From Pinirhizobacter soli (GTDB lineage: Bacteria > Pseudomonadota > Gammaproteobacteria > Xanthomonadales > Rhodanobacteraceae): a stretch of DNA of 64,000 nt. This document shows positions 54,110-61,586 of the stretch, piece after piece (positions within the stretch are counted from its first letter, which is position 1; every line of letters starts with the position of its first letter). A program made the translations under genes and the position numbers. The DNA lies in assembly GCF_015905305.1 (NCBI RefSeq), contig NZ_JADZLQ010000002.1, forward strand, positions 124,001 through 188,000, written 5' to 3'. The notes below the pieces were generated by a model. It saw only the letters and a program-made list of their open reading frames with translations, was not told where the DNA came from and searched no databases.

Positions 54110-54354
54110 CTAGGCGGACTTCTTCAGGAATATCCAGAAACCGCCTAGCGGAAGGTCGGCGTGATTGGATACAACGATCCTGTGAGAAATCTCAAAATCG
54201 CTGGGGAAGTCAGAAATGACTTCTGTCTCGATGGTCCGGGTCTCGATGGAATCCGCACCGCCACTTCGATAGCCACCTGGCCGGATCGGAAGCTATAGAA
54301 AGAAAAAACCGCGACCAGAACAAATGGCGAGATAGAGAGAATGACGCGAACCAT
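54110..54354 (-). pseudogene. Small membrane protein, apparently frameshifted
   Basis: The ATG at 54352-54354 opens a 20-residue hydrophobic helix (VRVILSISPFVLVAVFSFYSF), which suggests a type II membrane protein. After about 54265 that frame becomes Ser/Pro/Arg-rich and stops at 54145. Another frame from about 54275 reads a more protein-like sequence (ADSIETRTIETEVISDFPSD, then SNHADLPLGGFWIFLKKSA) to a stop at 54110. One indel near 54255-54275 would join them. Intact reading of the first frame (to 54145) remains possible. Confidence 0.5.
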
Positions 54355-54428
54355 CAAGAATCTCTTTCGCAAGGAACCGGGGCAGAACTTTTTCGGGACG
54401 TCCGAATCAAAGACCAATTGAACGATCG

Positions 54429-54563
54429 CTATTCAACTTCCGCTCCGAGGTACTCGAAATATTCAGGATCGACCTTTTCAAGTTCGAACAGGATGCGACG
54501 GGCTGCAAAGTAATAGATCAGCGCATAGATAGCCCCGATTCCGATGACGATACTAGCGCTCAT
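54429..54563 (-). CDS. 44-residue single-helix membrane protein
   Basis: A short frame begins MSASIVIGIGAIYALIYYFA and ends YFEYLGAEVE. One hydrophobic helix (residues about 4-20) is followed by basic ARR and an acidic, aromatic C-terminus. A TAGGA lies 10 nt before the ATG, and the stop of the RraB-like gene lies 11 nt upstream. The positive-inside pattern suggests a cytoplasmic C-terminus. No homologue is recognised. It could be a small immunity or regulatory peptide of the island. Confidence 0.55.
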   Translation of the reverse strand: MSASIVIGIGAIYALIYYFAARRILFELEKVDPEYFEYLGAEVE

Positions 54564-54574
54564 GAAACGTTGTC

Positions 54575-54907
54575 CTACTGCTGGAAACAGCCCCACCCAT
54601 CATTCCGCCCTCCAAGCGGGGCAGCTACTGCATCGAGCTCATTCTCAAAGTCCGTAATGCCATCGTGGGTAGGCAACATGTGTTTTACGACCACGATGTC
54701 CCATGGCAACTCCGGGTCAGCACGGGTTTCGTCGACCTTTACTCGATAGCCCGCATTTGCGAAGTGCGCGCTAAACGTCATGGCGGAATCCTCATCCGGC
54801 ATGATGACTGTGAAGTCGATATGCCGCGGCTTGGATAGATCGTCGCCCTGCTCTGCTATATAGCGCAGCACTTGGCCATTCTCGTCATCTTGGACTCGAT
54901 CAGTCAT
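54575..54907 (-). CDS. RraB-family protein
   Basis: This 110-residue protein matches the RraB fold (regulator of ribonuclease activity B, inhibitor of RNase E). Its signatures are RHIDFTVIMPDEDSAMTFSAHFANAGYRVKVDE and the closing GGRNDGWGCFQQ. It sits in a toxin/immunity island 18 nt after an unrelated 192-aa gene, not in a core setting. It may therefore be an immunity protein built on the RraB scaffold and not the housekeeping regulator. That is an inference. Confidence 0.78.
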   Translation of the reverse strand: MTDRVQDDENGQVLRYIAEQGDDLSKPRHIDFTVIMPDEDSAMTFSAHFANAGYRVKVDETRADPELPWDIVVVKHMLPTHDGITDFENELDAVAAPLGGRNDGWGCFQQ

Positions 54908-54925
54908 CGAATGCGCACGCCAACC

Positions 54926-55504
54926 TTAGTGAGGGGGAGTCCAGGCGAGTGCTTCGGACAATGTCAACACGTCGTAAGCCTTTCCCAGTAAATCCATTTC
55001 ATCTGGGTCTACAGTAGATTTCAGGCTGCACCCCTTAGTGTCATCAATGGATATAACCAGTTTTGACTCACCTCCGTCATTGCTGAAGATCACGCCACGT
55101 AGCGCTGTGCCTGCAGAAATGGCTGCGTCAGGAATTTCCGATAGGGCGCCACATTCTTCGACAATTTGATCAAAATTTTCAGGTACTTCACCAGGCTTGG
55201 CAGGACGGGTCCAGTCTGTTTCGAGTAGAAAACGCAATTCAGAAAACGTTGGGGTGGCGCCAGCCTTAACCAAGCTAGGCGGTACGCTCTCCAGATGATC
55301 TATAGATATTCCATAAACTTCAAACTTAAATTCGACGTCGAAATAGTTCCACTCTAGGGCTAGCCAATTACCGTCTTCTTTTTGAAAAAACACCTTTAAC
55401 CATTTTTGGCTACTTTCACTGTCAACAAAGTATGGGCCGGCCCTTACATTTGTCAGGTCGCCTAGGCCCTCGCCCCTTGGTAAGAAGTTCTTCCATATCT
55501 TCAT
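54926..55504 (-). CDS. Hypothetical protein of the toxin/immunity island
   Basis: This 192-residue cytosolic-type protein is rich in aromatic and acidic residues (KWLKVFFQKEDGNWLALEWN), with lower GC than the flanking genome. No domain is recognised; size and acidity fit polymorphic-toxin immunity proteins. Its ATG (55502-55504) overlaps the former stop codon of the decayed HEPN-like gene (TGA, 55501-55503). The two were once translationally coupled, perhaps as a toxin-antitoxin or two-gene immunity unit. Confidence 0.65.
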   Translation of the reverse strand: MKIWKNFLPRGEGLGDLTNVRAGPYFVDSESSQKWLKVFFQKEDGNWLALEWNYFDVEFKFEVYGISIDHLESVPPSLVKAGATPTFSELRFLLETDWTRPAKPGEVPENFDQIVEECGALSEIPDAAISAGTALRGVIFSNDGGESKLVISIDDTKGCSLKSTVDPDEMDLLGKAYDVLTLSEALAWTPPH

Positions 55505-55700
55505 GATGTAGGCTTCAGCGCCACCCGAGTTTCAAGAACCATCGCCCAATCCGGCACCGCGCGCGCACCTCACGCATACACCCAGTCTCCGACTTCCACC
55601 GCCCCAGTGCTTCAAGCGAGCTAGCCACGCGCAACACATTGTGTACCAGATCATTCCTCCGCTGCCGAACGCGCCCCAGCCGACACAGCCAGCGACGAAG
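55501..55700 (-). pseudogene. Decayed copy of the HEPN-like gene
   Basis: The minus-strand translation RRWLCRLGRVRQRRNDLVHN and the following VLRVASSLEALGRWKSETG match the C-terminal half of the intact gene at 57570-58001. The N-terminal half is deleted: homology jumps near 55695 from the gene to the sequence that lies upstream of the intact copy. A single-base shift near 55545 moves the tail (PDWAMVLETRVALKPTS, like APEWAAVLESRVASMSA) out of frame. The apparent 100-aa frame at 55515-55817 is an artefact of this decay. Confidence 0.75.
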
Positions 55701-55800
55701 GGGATCGTGGCGTGCCGGGCTCGAAAAACCGCGTACCGGAACGACTCGGACTAGCCCCGCACCGACGTCGCCGCCAAAGGCGACGCACGGGCGCCGCGGA
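55700..55800. repeat. Repeat copy A, shared with 58030-58140
   Basis: The sequence matches the region upstream of the intact HEPN gene, including an exact 26-nt identity (55709-55734 with 58042-58067) and GGCGACGCAC further on. It marks the duplicated flank of the HEPN gene and carries no gene of its own. Confidence 0.75.
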
Positions 55801-55833
55801 TTACTCGTGTGGATCACTACACCACTTCAACAG

Positions 55834-56376
55834 CTAACGACGCAAAGCGTCATAGACGTCAGTATTCTCCGCGTCCAAGCGCGACTCAAACAACTGCCAA
55901 CCGTTCTCTTGAACGAACAAGACTTCGCTGGTGGTTATCGGTGTAAGCCAAACGAATACCGTCGGAGGATCGGTGCCCTCGTAGACGTCGAACGCATCAT
56001 CAAACTGAATCGGCGACGTGCAATAGAGAGCAGTTACGCCCGTAGACGTAATGGCTTCAGCGGGTAGTTCAATAAGATCACCCTTCGCGTAGGCAGCATG
56101 TCGCGAAAGACAAATTTCGCAGATAAAAAATAGAAGTGAGTTAACTGCGGAATCTGGAATGGTGCGGCGATGGCTAAACACGAATTCCTGGCGTACATCC
56201 TTTCCCGAAGGAAGACGAAGTACATGCTTGCCGAGGCCTATCGTGATCCATGTATCAACCTCAGGATCAGGAACCCCGCGAATTGTGGCAAGCCTTAAAT
56301 CAATTTCGCCGGCACTATCATCCCAAACGTCAGTAGGCGCGCCTACATAGGTCCGGATGTGATCAATTATAGTCAT
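55834..56376 (-). CDS. SUFU-family immunity protein
   Basis: This 180-residue protein has the suppressor-of-fused (SUFU) type pattern, notably PPTVFVWLTPITTSEVLFVQENGWQLFESRL near the C-terminus. SUFU-domain proteins are a common immunity class for Rhs and other polymorphic toxins. Its ATG overlaps the stop of the Rhs toxin gene by one base (TAATG, 56374-56378), the expected toxin-immunity order. It probably neutralises the HNH-like toxin domain directly. Confidence 0.82.
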   Translation of the reverse strand: MTIIDHIRTYVGAPTDVWDDSAGEIDLRLATIRGVPDPEVDTWITIGLGKHVLRLPSGKDVRQEFVFSHRRTIPDSAVNSLLFFICEICLSRHAAYAKGDLIELPAEAITSTGVTALYCTSPIQFDDAFDVYEGTDPPTVFVWLTPITTSEVLFVQENGWQLFESRLDAENTDVYDALRR

Positions 56377-57308
56377 TAGTTGTCGGACCGGTTACATGAC
56401 ACGCAGCGAAGACGAGTATCGGAATTGTAGTCGTCGAGGACCTCTTGGCGCGTCGGCTTAGGATCACGATCTTTCCATTTCGGATCGTGATCAACGTCCC
56501 AGTCGCGCTTGCCTTCTTTTGGAGCGACTTTAACGTCTTTGCCGCACGTTGGGCACGCCTTCGTCCCCGATTTCGAACCTTCTTTTGCGCTCTCCCACGC
56601 GTTCTTTACGGTTGACGTTCGAACTCTTGTAGGTCTTGCGTTGATCTTGGCAGCATCTTCGATCACCTCAACGACTTTCGCCGCTGCTTTCCCTAATTTA
56701 GCAATCTTTCCGACTGGCATCACGCCCGCGGCTTCCACGGCCCAGCCGCCAGCTCCGCAACCGTCTAGAGCACAGCCAAGGCCAGGGACAACGGTCTTCG
56801 CGAGTTCCTTGCTGTCTTCCTCGGGAAGGTCGTGTTGCACAGGCATGCCCATCAATGCCTGTCGACCGTCGGGGTCGGTATTGTTTACAGGATTGTTGAG
56901 CGCATAGACATAGGGATTCAGGGCAAACTTGTCACCCGCCGTATAACCTGCGGGATCGCGGCTAAGGAAGCGCCCCACCTCCGGATCGTAGTAACGCTGC
57001 TGCATGTAAACGAATTTGGAATCGACATCGTTCACATGCCCGGTATACCCGGGCCCTTGCTCTGACGTCCCAAGCGCCTGCGCGCCATAAGCGCGATAGT
57101 CCACCCTCGTCAGTACAACGCCGTTCTCGTCGGTCGTTGCCAGGGGTGTGCCCTGTTCATTCGTGTAGTAGTAGGTGACTTTTTCTGCGGCCCAGGCGTT
57201 GCCTAGCAAAGCCAGAAGCAACGTCAGGAATATCCCGCCTCGAGTAATAACTCTGGCTACCCGTCTAGCGGGTAGCGGGCGCATTCCTGCGCAACGAACG
57301 TCCAACAT
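56376..57308 (-). CDS. Secreted mini-Rhs protein with HNH-like nuclease toxin domain
   Basis: This 310-residue protein has a signal peptide (GGIFLTLLLALLGNAWA, to about residue 41). One Rhs core unit follows (VTYYYTNEQGTPLATTDENG, YMQQRYYDPEVGRFLSRDP, NPYVYALNNPVNNTDPDG, about 43-150). The variable C-terminus begins after DPDG and ends in a nuclease-like region with CPTCGKDV, WDVDHDPKW and a closing CVSCN. The two CxxC pairs and the DH motif fit an HNH/Endo VII-type fold. The long YD-repeat shell is absent. AGGGGA precedes the start at 57308. Confidence 0.85.
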   Translation of the reverse strand: MLDVRCAGMRPLPARRVARVITRGGIFLTLLLALLGNAWAAEKVTYYYTNEQGTPLATTDENGVVLTRVDYRAYGAQALGTSEQGPGYTGHVNDVDSKFVYMQQRYYDPEVGRFLSRDPAGYTAGDKFALNPYVYALNNPVNNTDPDGRQALMGMPVQHDLPEEDSKELAKTVVPGLGCALDGCGAGGWAVEAAGVMPVGKIAKLGKAAAKVVEVIEDAAKINARPTRVRTSTVKNAWESAKEGSKSGTKACPTCGKDVKVAPKEGKRDWDVDHDPKWKDRDPKPTRQEVLDDYNSDTRLRCVSCNRSDN

Positions 57309-57370
57309 GTAGTTCCCCTATTCCCCGGCACCATTCAGGGTGCGGCCGGAAGATAGCAAGAACTTACGAA

Positions 57371-57397
57371 TCGCATCACTGCGCGCAGTGATGGCGA
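57371..57397. promoter_or_regulatory. Long palindrome upstream of the Rhs toxin gene
   Basis: CATCACTGCGCGCAGTGATG (57374-57393) is a perfect 20-nt palindrome. With one bulge it extends to TCGC/GCGA at the ends. It lies 63-89 nt upstream of the toxin start in a 261-nt gap (57309-57569) that has no supported gene. It could be a regulator site or a hairpin in the leader. Confidence 0.5.
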
Positions 57398-57569
57398 TTG
57401 GGCCCAGGAAGAGTCAAACCGCTCAAACCATTGAATCAGTTAATGCTTCCTGGAACTCTTGCCGAAAACGTACATGTCACTGTGGTTGGAATCCTGGGAC
57501 CAACGCAGTGCTACCCAAGCGTCGATATAGCAACCTCTATAGCCGGCCCGGCGGACCTTGCGATGACGA

Positions 57570-58001
57570 CTATGCGCAAGCACTCATGCTCGCGACTCGC
57601 GATTCCAGTACCGCCGCCCATTCGGGCGCCTGCGCGCACACCTCACGCATATACCCAATCTCCGACTTCCAAAGCCCCAATGTTTCCGGCGAACAAGCCA
57701 CCCGCAGTACGTTATGAACCAGGTTATTCCTTCGCTGCCGAACACGCCCCAGCCGACGCAGCCAGCGGCGGAACTCCACCAGGGTGGTGTCCCGCCGATC
57801 ATAGAGAAGCTGTGCTACTTCGTGCAGAGTCGCCAGCTGGCTAGCGAGGTTCAGGCGCCTTAGCACCGGTTGCGAAAGCTCGAGGCTTGCGTTGGGCAGG
57901 CACACGGCGATGCACGATTCCAGGGAGGCTTCCACCCTTGCGGACAGCACCATGATTTCGCCGACGAGGGCGTAGAGTTCGTTTTCATCCGTGATTGGCA
58001 T
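57570..58001 (-). CDS. HEPN-like protein
   Basis: This 143-residue all-helical protein from MPITDENELYALVGEIMVLS carries VEASLESCIAV in an early helix and RLGRVRQRRNNLVHNVLRVA (about 93-112). RNNLVH fits the RNxxxH motif of HEPN RNases, which occur in toxin-antitoxin and defence systems. A decayed copy lies at 55501-55700, where the next gene overlaps by ATGA. No partner follows this intact copy. Assignment rests on the motif and helical layout only; a DUF4145-like relative without RNase activity is possible. Confidence 0.65.
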   Translation of the reverse strand: MPITDENELYALVGEIMVLSARVEASLESCIAVCLPNASLELSQPVLRRLNLASQLATLHEVAQLLYDRRDTTLVEFRRWLRRLGRVRQRRNNLVHNVLRVACSPETLGLWKSEIGYMREVCAQAPEWAAVLESRVASMSACA

Positions 58002-58326
58002 TGATGCTCCGGGGCCGTGGCCACCCCCGCGAAGGGGTGGCGGCGTGCCGGGCTCGAAAAACCGCGTTATCGGAAACGGTCCGGGCAAAGCCCGCACCGG
58101 CACGCCGCCATAGGCGACGCACAGGCGCCGCGAATTGCTCGCGGCGCCTGTCCGATAACAAACGGGCTTTCGAGACCCGGTTACCTCGACCGAGGTAACC
58201 CTGCAATGGTGCCCGTCTGCGACGCTGGCAGTCGATAGTAAGCGTCTTAAAGTTCGCCAGCTTTTTCCATCGCATCTTGCTCAATCTTCCGGCTATCGAG
58301 CCAGGAGATTGCTACCATGCCTCCCA
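58002..58326. repeat. Gene-free hairpin-rich region (repeat copy B)
   Basis: No gene is seen in these 325 nt. It contains the repeat shared with 55700-55800 and a 13-bp perfect stem (58121-58133 with 58139-58151, loop ATTGC). There is also an imperfect inverted pair of about 27 nt (58048-58074 against 58151-58180) and a 10-bp palindrome GGTTACCTCG-AC-CGAGGTAACC (58179-58200). Nested palindromes of this sort resemble a REP/MITE-type element. Confidence 0.7.
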
Positions 58327-59226
58327 ATGCAACCCCTCGCCAAAGCCCGCCTGCAGATCCACTTCTGCGTCCTCCTGTGGGGCTTTACGGCCATCCTGGG
58401 CAAGGCCATCAAGCTTGACGCCCTGTCGCTGGTGACCTGGCGCATGGCGCTGGTGACCGGTGCACTGTTGCTGGTGCCGCGCGTATGGCGATCGCTGCGG
58501 GCGATGCCGCTTCGGCTGCTCAGTGCCTACGCCGGCATCGGCGTATTGGTAGCCATCCACTGGCTTACCTTCTACGCCTCGATCAAGCTGGCCAATGCCT
58601 CGGTGGGTGCCACCTGCATCGCACTGGCGCCGGTATTCCTGTCACTGGTGGAACCCTGGGTGGCACGGCGACCGTTCAATCCGCGCGAGCTTCTGCTTGG
58701 CGTGGCCGTGGTGCCCGGCGTAGCGTTGGTGGTCGGTGGCGTGCCTGCGCACATGTATGCGGGCATCGCCGTGGGTGTGGTCTCGGCGCTTTTCTGCGCG
58801 CTGTTCGCCTCGCTCAACAAGCGGCTGGTGGAGCATGCCGACCCGCTTACCGTCACCTGCCTGGAACTGGGCACTGGCGGCATATTCCTGGCGCTGTTCA
58901 TGCCTTTTTTCGGCTTCCAGATACCCACCGGGCACGATGCATCGCTACTGGTGTTGCTGGCCTACGGCTGCACCCTCTTGCCCTTCGCCCTGGCCCTGGT
59001 GTCGCTGCGGCATCTGACCGCCTTTGGCGTGCAGATGGTGACCAACCTGGAGCCGGTGTACGCCATCGTGCTGGCGGTGCTGCTGCTGGGCGAGCAGCGC
59101 GAACTGGGCATCGCGTTCTATGCGGGCGTGGTGGTGATCCTGTCCGCGGTGTTCGCGTACCCGTATCTTTCGCGCGAAACGAAGCCGGTGCCGGAGTTGA
59201 TCGGCACCAGCGAAACGCACGGGTGA
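58327..59226 (+). CDS. EamA-family (DMT) transporter
   Basis: This 299-residue protein has about ten membrane helices in two EamA repeats (IHFCVLLWGFTAILGKAI near the start; YGCTLLPFALALVSLRHLTAFGVQMVTNLEPVYAIVLAVLLLGEQ in the second). The GEQ ending is typical of DMT metabolite exporters. The start ATG at 58327 is assigned by homology. The nearby GGAG is 19 nt away and another out-of-frame ATG intervenes, so the start is uncertain. Substrate is unknown. Confidence 0.87.
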   Translation: MQPLAKARLQIHFCVLLWGFTAILGKAIKLDALSLVTWRMALVTGALLLVPRVWRSLRAMPLRLLSAYAGIGVLVAIHWLTFYASIKLANASVGATCIALAPVFLSLVEPWVARRPFNPRELLLGVAVVPGVALVVGGVPAHMYAGIAVGVVSALFCALFASLNKRLVEHADPLTVTCLELGTGGIFLALFMPFFGFQIPTGHDASLLVLLAYGCTLLPFALALVSLRHLTAFGVQMVTNLEPVYAIVLAVLLLGEQRELGIAFYAGVVVILSAVFAYPYLSRETKPVPELIGTSETHG

Positions 59227-59229
59227 CGA

Positions 59230-60165
59230 TCAGATCAGCTTGATCTCGCGCAACCGCTCCTGCAGGTACTCGTGCGCCGTGATCGGCTCGGGGTAGCGGT
59301 TGGGATGCGCCGCATCCACGCACGAAGGCAGCACGTCGATCAGGAAATCCGGGTTCGGGTGCAGGAAGAACGGCACCGAGTAACGCGGCTTGCGTGCATT
59401 GGCGTTGGGCGGGTTCACCACGCGGTGCGTGGTGGACGGGTACACGTGGTTGGTCAGGCGCTGCAGCATGTCGCCGATGTTCACCACGATGGCATCGCCC
59501 TCGGTGGTGATGGGCAACCACTCGCCCTCGCGCGTGAGCACTTCCAGGCCTTCGGCACTGGCGCCCACCAGAAGGGTGATCAGGTTGATGTCTTCGTGCG
59601 CGCCGGCGCGCTCGTTGGGGATATTGTCCTGCTCGATCGGCGGATAGTGGATCGGGCGCAGGATGGAATTGCCCTGGTCGGTCTTGTCGGCGAAGTAGTC
59701 TTCCGGCTGGCCGATGTGCAGGGCGAGGGCCTTGAGCACCCGCGAACCTAAGCTATCGAGCGCCTCGAACAGGCCATAGCCGTGCTGCTTGAAACCGGGT
59801 ACTTCTTCCGGCCATAGGTTCGGTGCCATCACGTCGGCGTATTTCGAATCGCGGGGAATTTCCCGGCCGATGTGCCAGAACTCCTTCAAGTCCGGCAGCT
59901 TCGAATCCTTGGCGGTTTCCACCTTGAACGGCGTGTAGCCGCGCGCACCGCCGCCACCGGGGACGTGATACTTGCGCTTGGTGGCGTCGGGCAAGGCGAA
60001 GAAACGCACGAAATTATCGTAGGCGGCATCGATATCCTGGCGCGGGATGCCGTGCCCGGAAATGCAGCAGAAGCCGAATTCCCTATAAGCGGCGCCAAGT
60101 TCCGCCACGAATGCCTCGCGGTCGGTATCGTAGCGACGGATATCCAGGGTAGGTACGTGTTTCAT
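59230..60165 (-). CDS. Isopenicillin N synthase-like 2OG-Fe(II) dioxygenase
   Basis: This 311-residue protein has the iron-binding HxD (AHEDINLITLL, about 189-191), a distal His (STTHRVVNPP) and the 2-oxoglutarate RxS (PRYSVPFFLHP). An N-terminal DIOX_N domain has FGFCCISGHGIP. Bacterial members are poorly characterised; despite the name they rarely make penicillin. It lies 8 nt downstream of glmM on the same strand. Confidence 0.88.
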   Translation of the reverse strand: MKHVPTLDIRRYDTDREAFVAELGAAYREFGFCCISGHGIPRQDIDAAYDNFVRFFALPDATKRKYHVPGGGGARGYTPFKVETAKDSKLPDLKEFWHIGREIPRDSKYADVMAPNLWPEEVPGFKQHGYGLFEALDSLGSRVLKALALHIGQPEDYFADKTDQGNSILRPIHYPPIEQDNIPNERAGAHEDINLITLLVGASAEGLEVLTREGEWLPITTEGDAIVVNIGDMLQRLTNHVYPSTTHRVVNPPNANARKPRYSVPFFLHPNPDFLIDVLPSCVDAAHPNRYPEPITAHEYLQERLREIKLI

Positions 60166-60173
60166 GCGTTTGA

Positions 60174-61529
60174 TCAGCCGGTGACGGTAGCCGCTGATTT
60201 TACCGCGTCCGCCAGCCGCGTCGCCAACTGGTGCACTTCGCCCTCTTCCGGCCCTTCCACGGTAACCCGCACCAGGGGCTCGGTGCCCGAGGCACGCAGC
60301 ACCACGCGACCCCGGCCGGCCAGGGCAGTTTCTACCTCGCCGAGCACGTGCCGTACCTGCTCGCTGTCCAGCGCCTCCCGGGCGCCGTCCGCACGGACGT
60401 TGATCATCACCTGCGGCACGGTGGATAGCCCGGCCCGGGCCACGGTGAGGTCTTCGCCCGACAGCACCAGGGCTTCGAGCACCGCCAGCGCCGCCACGAT
60501 GCCGTCGCCGGTGGTGAAGCGGTCCAGGGTAAGGATATGCCCGGACGTTTCCCCGCCCAGCACCCCGCCGCGATCCTTCAGCTGCTGCAACACGTAGCGG
60601 TCGCCCACATTGGCGCGCACCAGTTCCGTGCCCATCTCGCGCAAGGCGCGCTCCAGGCCGTAGTTGCTCATCAGCGTGCCCACCACGGGGCCTTGCAGCA
60701 TGCCCCGCTCGCGCCAGCTGCGCGCCAGCACGTACAACAGGACATCGCCGTCGGCGAGCACGCCATGGCGGTCCACCAGCTGCACGCGGTCACCGTCGCC
60801 GTCGAAGGCGATGCCAATATCCGCGCCCTTCTCGACCACGGCCTTCTGCAGCGCCGCGGGACTGGTGGACCCGCACTCATGGTTGATGTTGAAACCGTCG
60901 GGTTCGGCACCGATGGTGATCACCCGGGCGCCGAGCTCGGCGAAGATCTTCGGGGCTACCTGGTAGGTGGCGCCGTTGGCGCAGTCCAGCACGATCTTCA
61001 TGCCCGCGAGCGAGAAATCCTCGTTCACCGTGCTCTTGCAGAATTCGATATAGCGCGCCGCGGCATCGTCCACCCGGCGGGCCTTGCCCAGCTGCTCGGA
61101 GTCCACGGTGACGAAGGCGCCTTCCAGACCGTCCTCGATCGCTGCTTCCACCTCGTCGGAGAGCTTCTCCCCCTGCGAGGAGAAGAACTTGATGCCGTTG
61201 TCGTAGTGCGGATTGTGCGAGGCGCTGATCACGATGCCGGCGTCGGCGCGCATGGAGCGGGTGAGGTAGGCCACGGCCGGGGTGGGCATCGGGCCCAGCA
61301 GCTTCACGTCCACGCCGGCCGCCACCAGGCCCGCTTCCAGCGCCGATTCGAACATGTAGCCGGAGACGCGGGTGTCCTTGCCGATCACCACGCTCACCCG
61401 CGCGCCACGGCGGGAGGCCAGCGCGGTGCCCACGGCACGGCCCAGGCGCAGCATGAATTCGGCGTTGATCGGCCAGTCGCCGACCCGTCCACGAATCCCG
61501 TCCGTCCCGAAATACTTGCGTTGGCTCAT
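60174..61529 (-). CDS. glmM: Phosphoglucosamine mutase
   Basis: GlmM interconverts glucosamine-6-phosphate and glucosamine-1-phosphate for UDP-GlcNAc synthesis. The start [17 protein letters not shown] gives 451 residues. The phosphoserine loop is [17 protein letters not shown] (about 97-113), the magnesium loop is [13 protein letters not shown], and the sugar loop is GETSGHI. The order orn-folP-glmM is common in gammaproteobacteria (usually after ftsH). Confidence 0.96.
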   Translation of the reverse strand: MSQRKYFGTDGIRGRVGDWPINAEFMLRLGRAVGTALASRRGARVSVVIGKDTRVSGYMFESALEAGLVAAGVDVKLLGPMPTPAVAYLTRSMRADAGIVISASHNPHYDNGIKFFSSQGEKLSDEVEAAIEDGLEGAFVTVDSEQLGKARRVDDAAARYIEFCKSTVNEDFSLAGMKIVLDCANGATYQVAPKIFAELGARVITIGAEPDGFNINHECGSTSPAALQKAVVEKGADIGIAFDGDGDRVQLVDRHGVLADGDVLLYVLARSWRERGMLQGPVVGTLMSNYGLERALREMGTELVRANVGDRYVLQQLKDRGGVLGGETSGHILTLDRFTTGDGIVAALAVLEALVLSGEDLTVARAGLSTVPQVMINVRADGAREALDSEQVRHVLGEVETALAGRGRVVLRASGTEPLVRVTVEGPEEGEVHQLATRLADAVKSAATVTG

Positions 61530-61586
61530 CGCATTGGCCGCCTTGGCTCGAAAGGCGGTCATGATACCCCCCGGGGGACGGGGGTC

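Noticed and set aside
55515-55817. Intact 100-aa gene
   Set aside because: Comparison with 57570-58001 shows that it combines a deleted, frameshifted gene remnant with the normally non-coding upstream repeat.
57340-57844. Plus-strand coding frames upstream of and over the HEPN gene
   Set aside because: They have no RBS, no recognisable motif, and overlap the better supported minus-strand HEPN-like gene and the palindrome region.
58030-58200. CRISPR array or integron attC site
   Set aside because: The palindromes are not regularly spaced direct repeats, there are no cas genes, and no integron integrase is present.
54085-58326. Prophage or integrative element
   Set aside because: The region is lower in GC and carries toxin/immunity genes, but no integrase, transposase, phage structural gene or flanking tRNA/att site was found.
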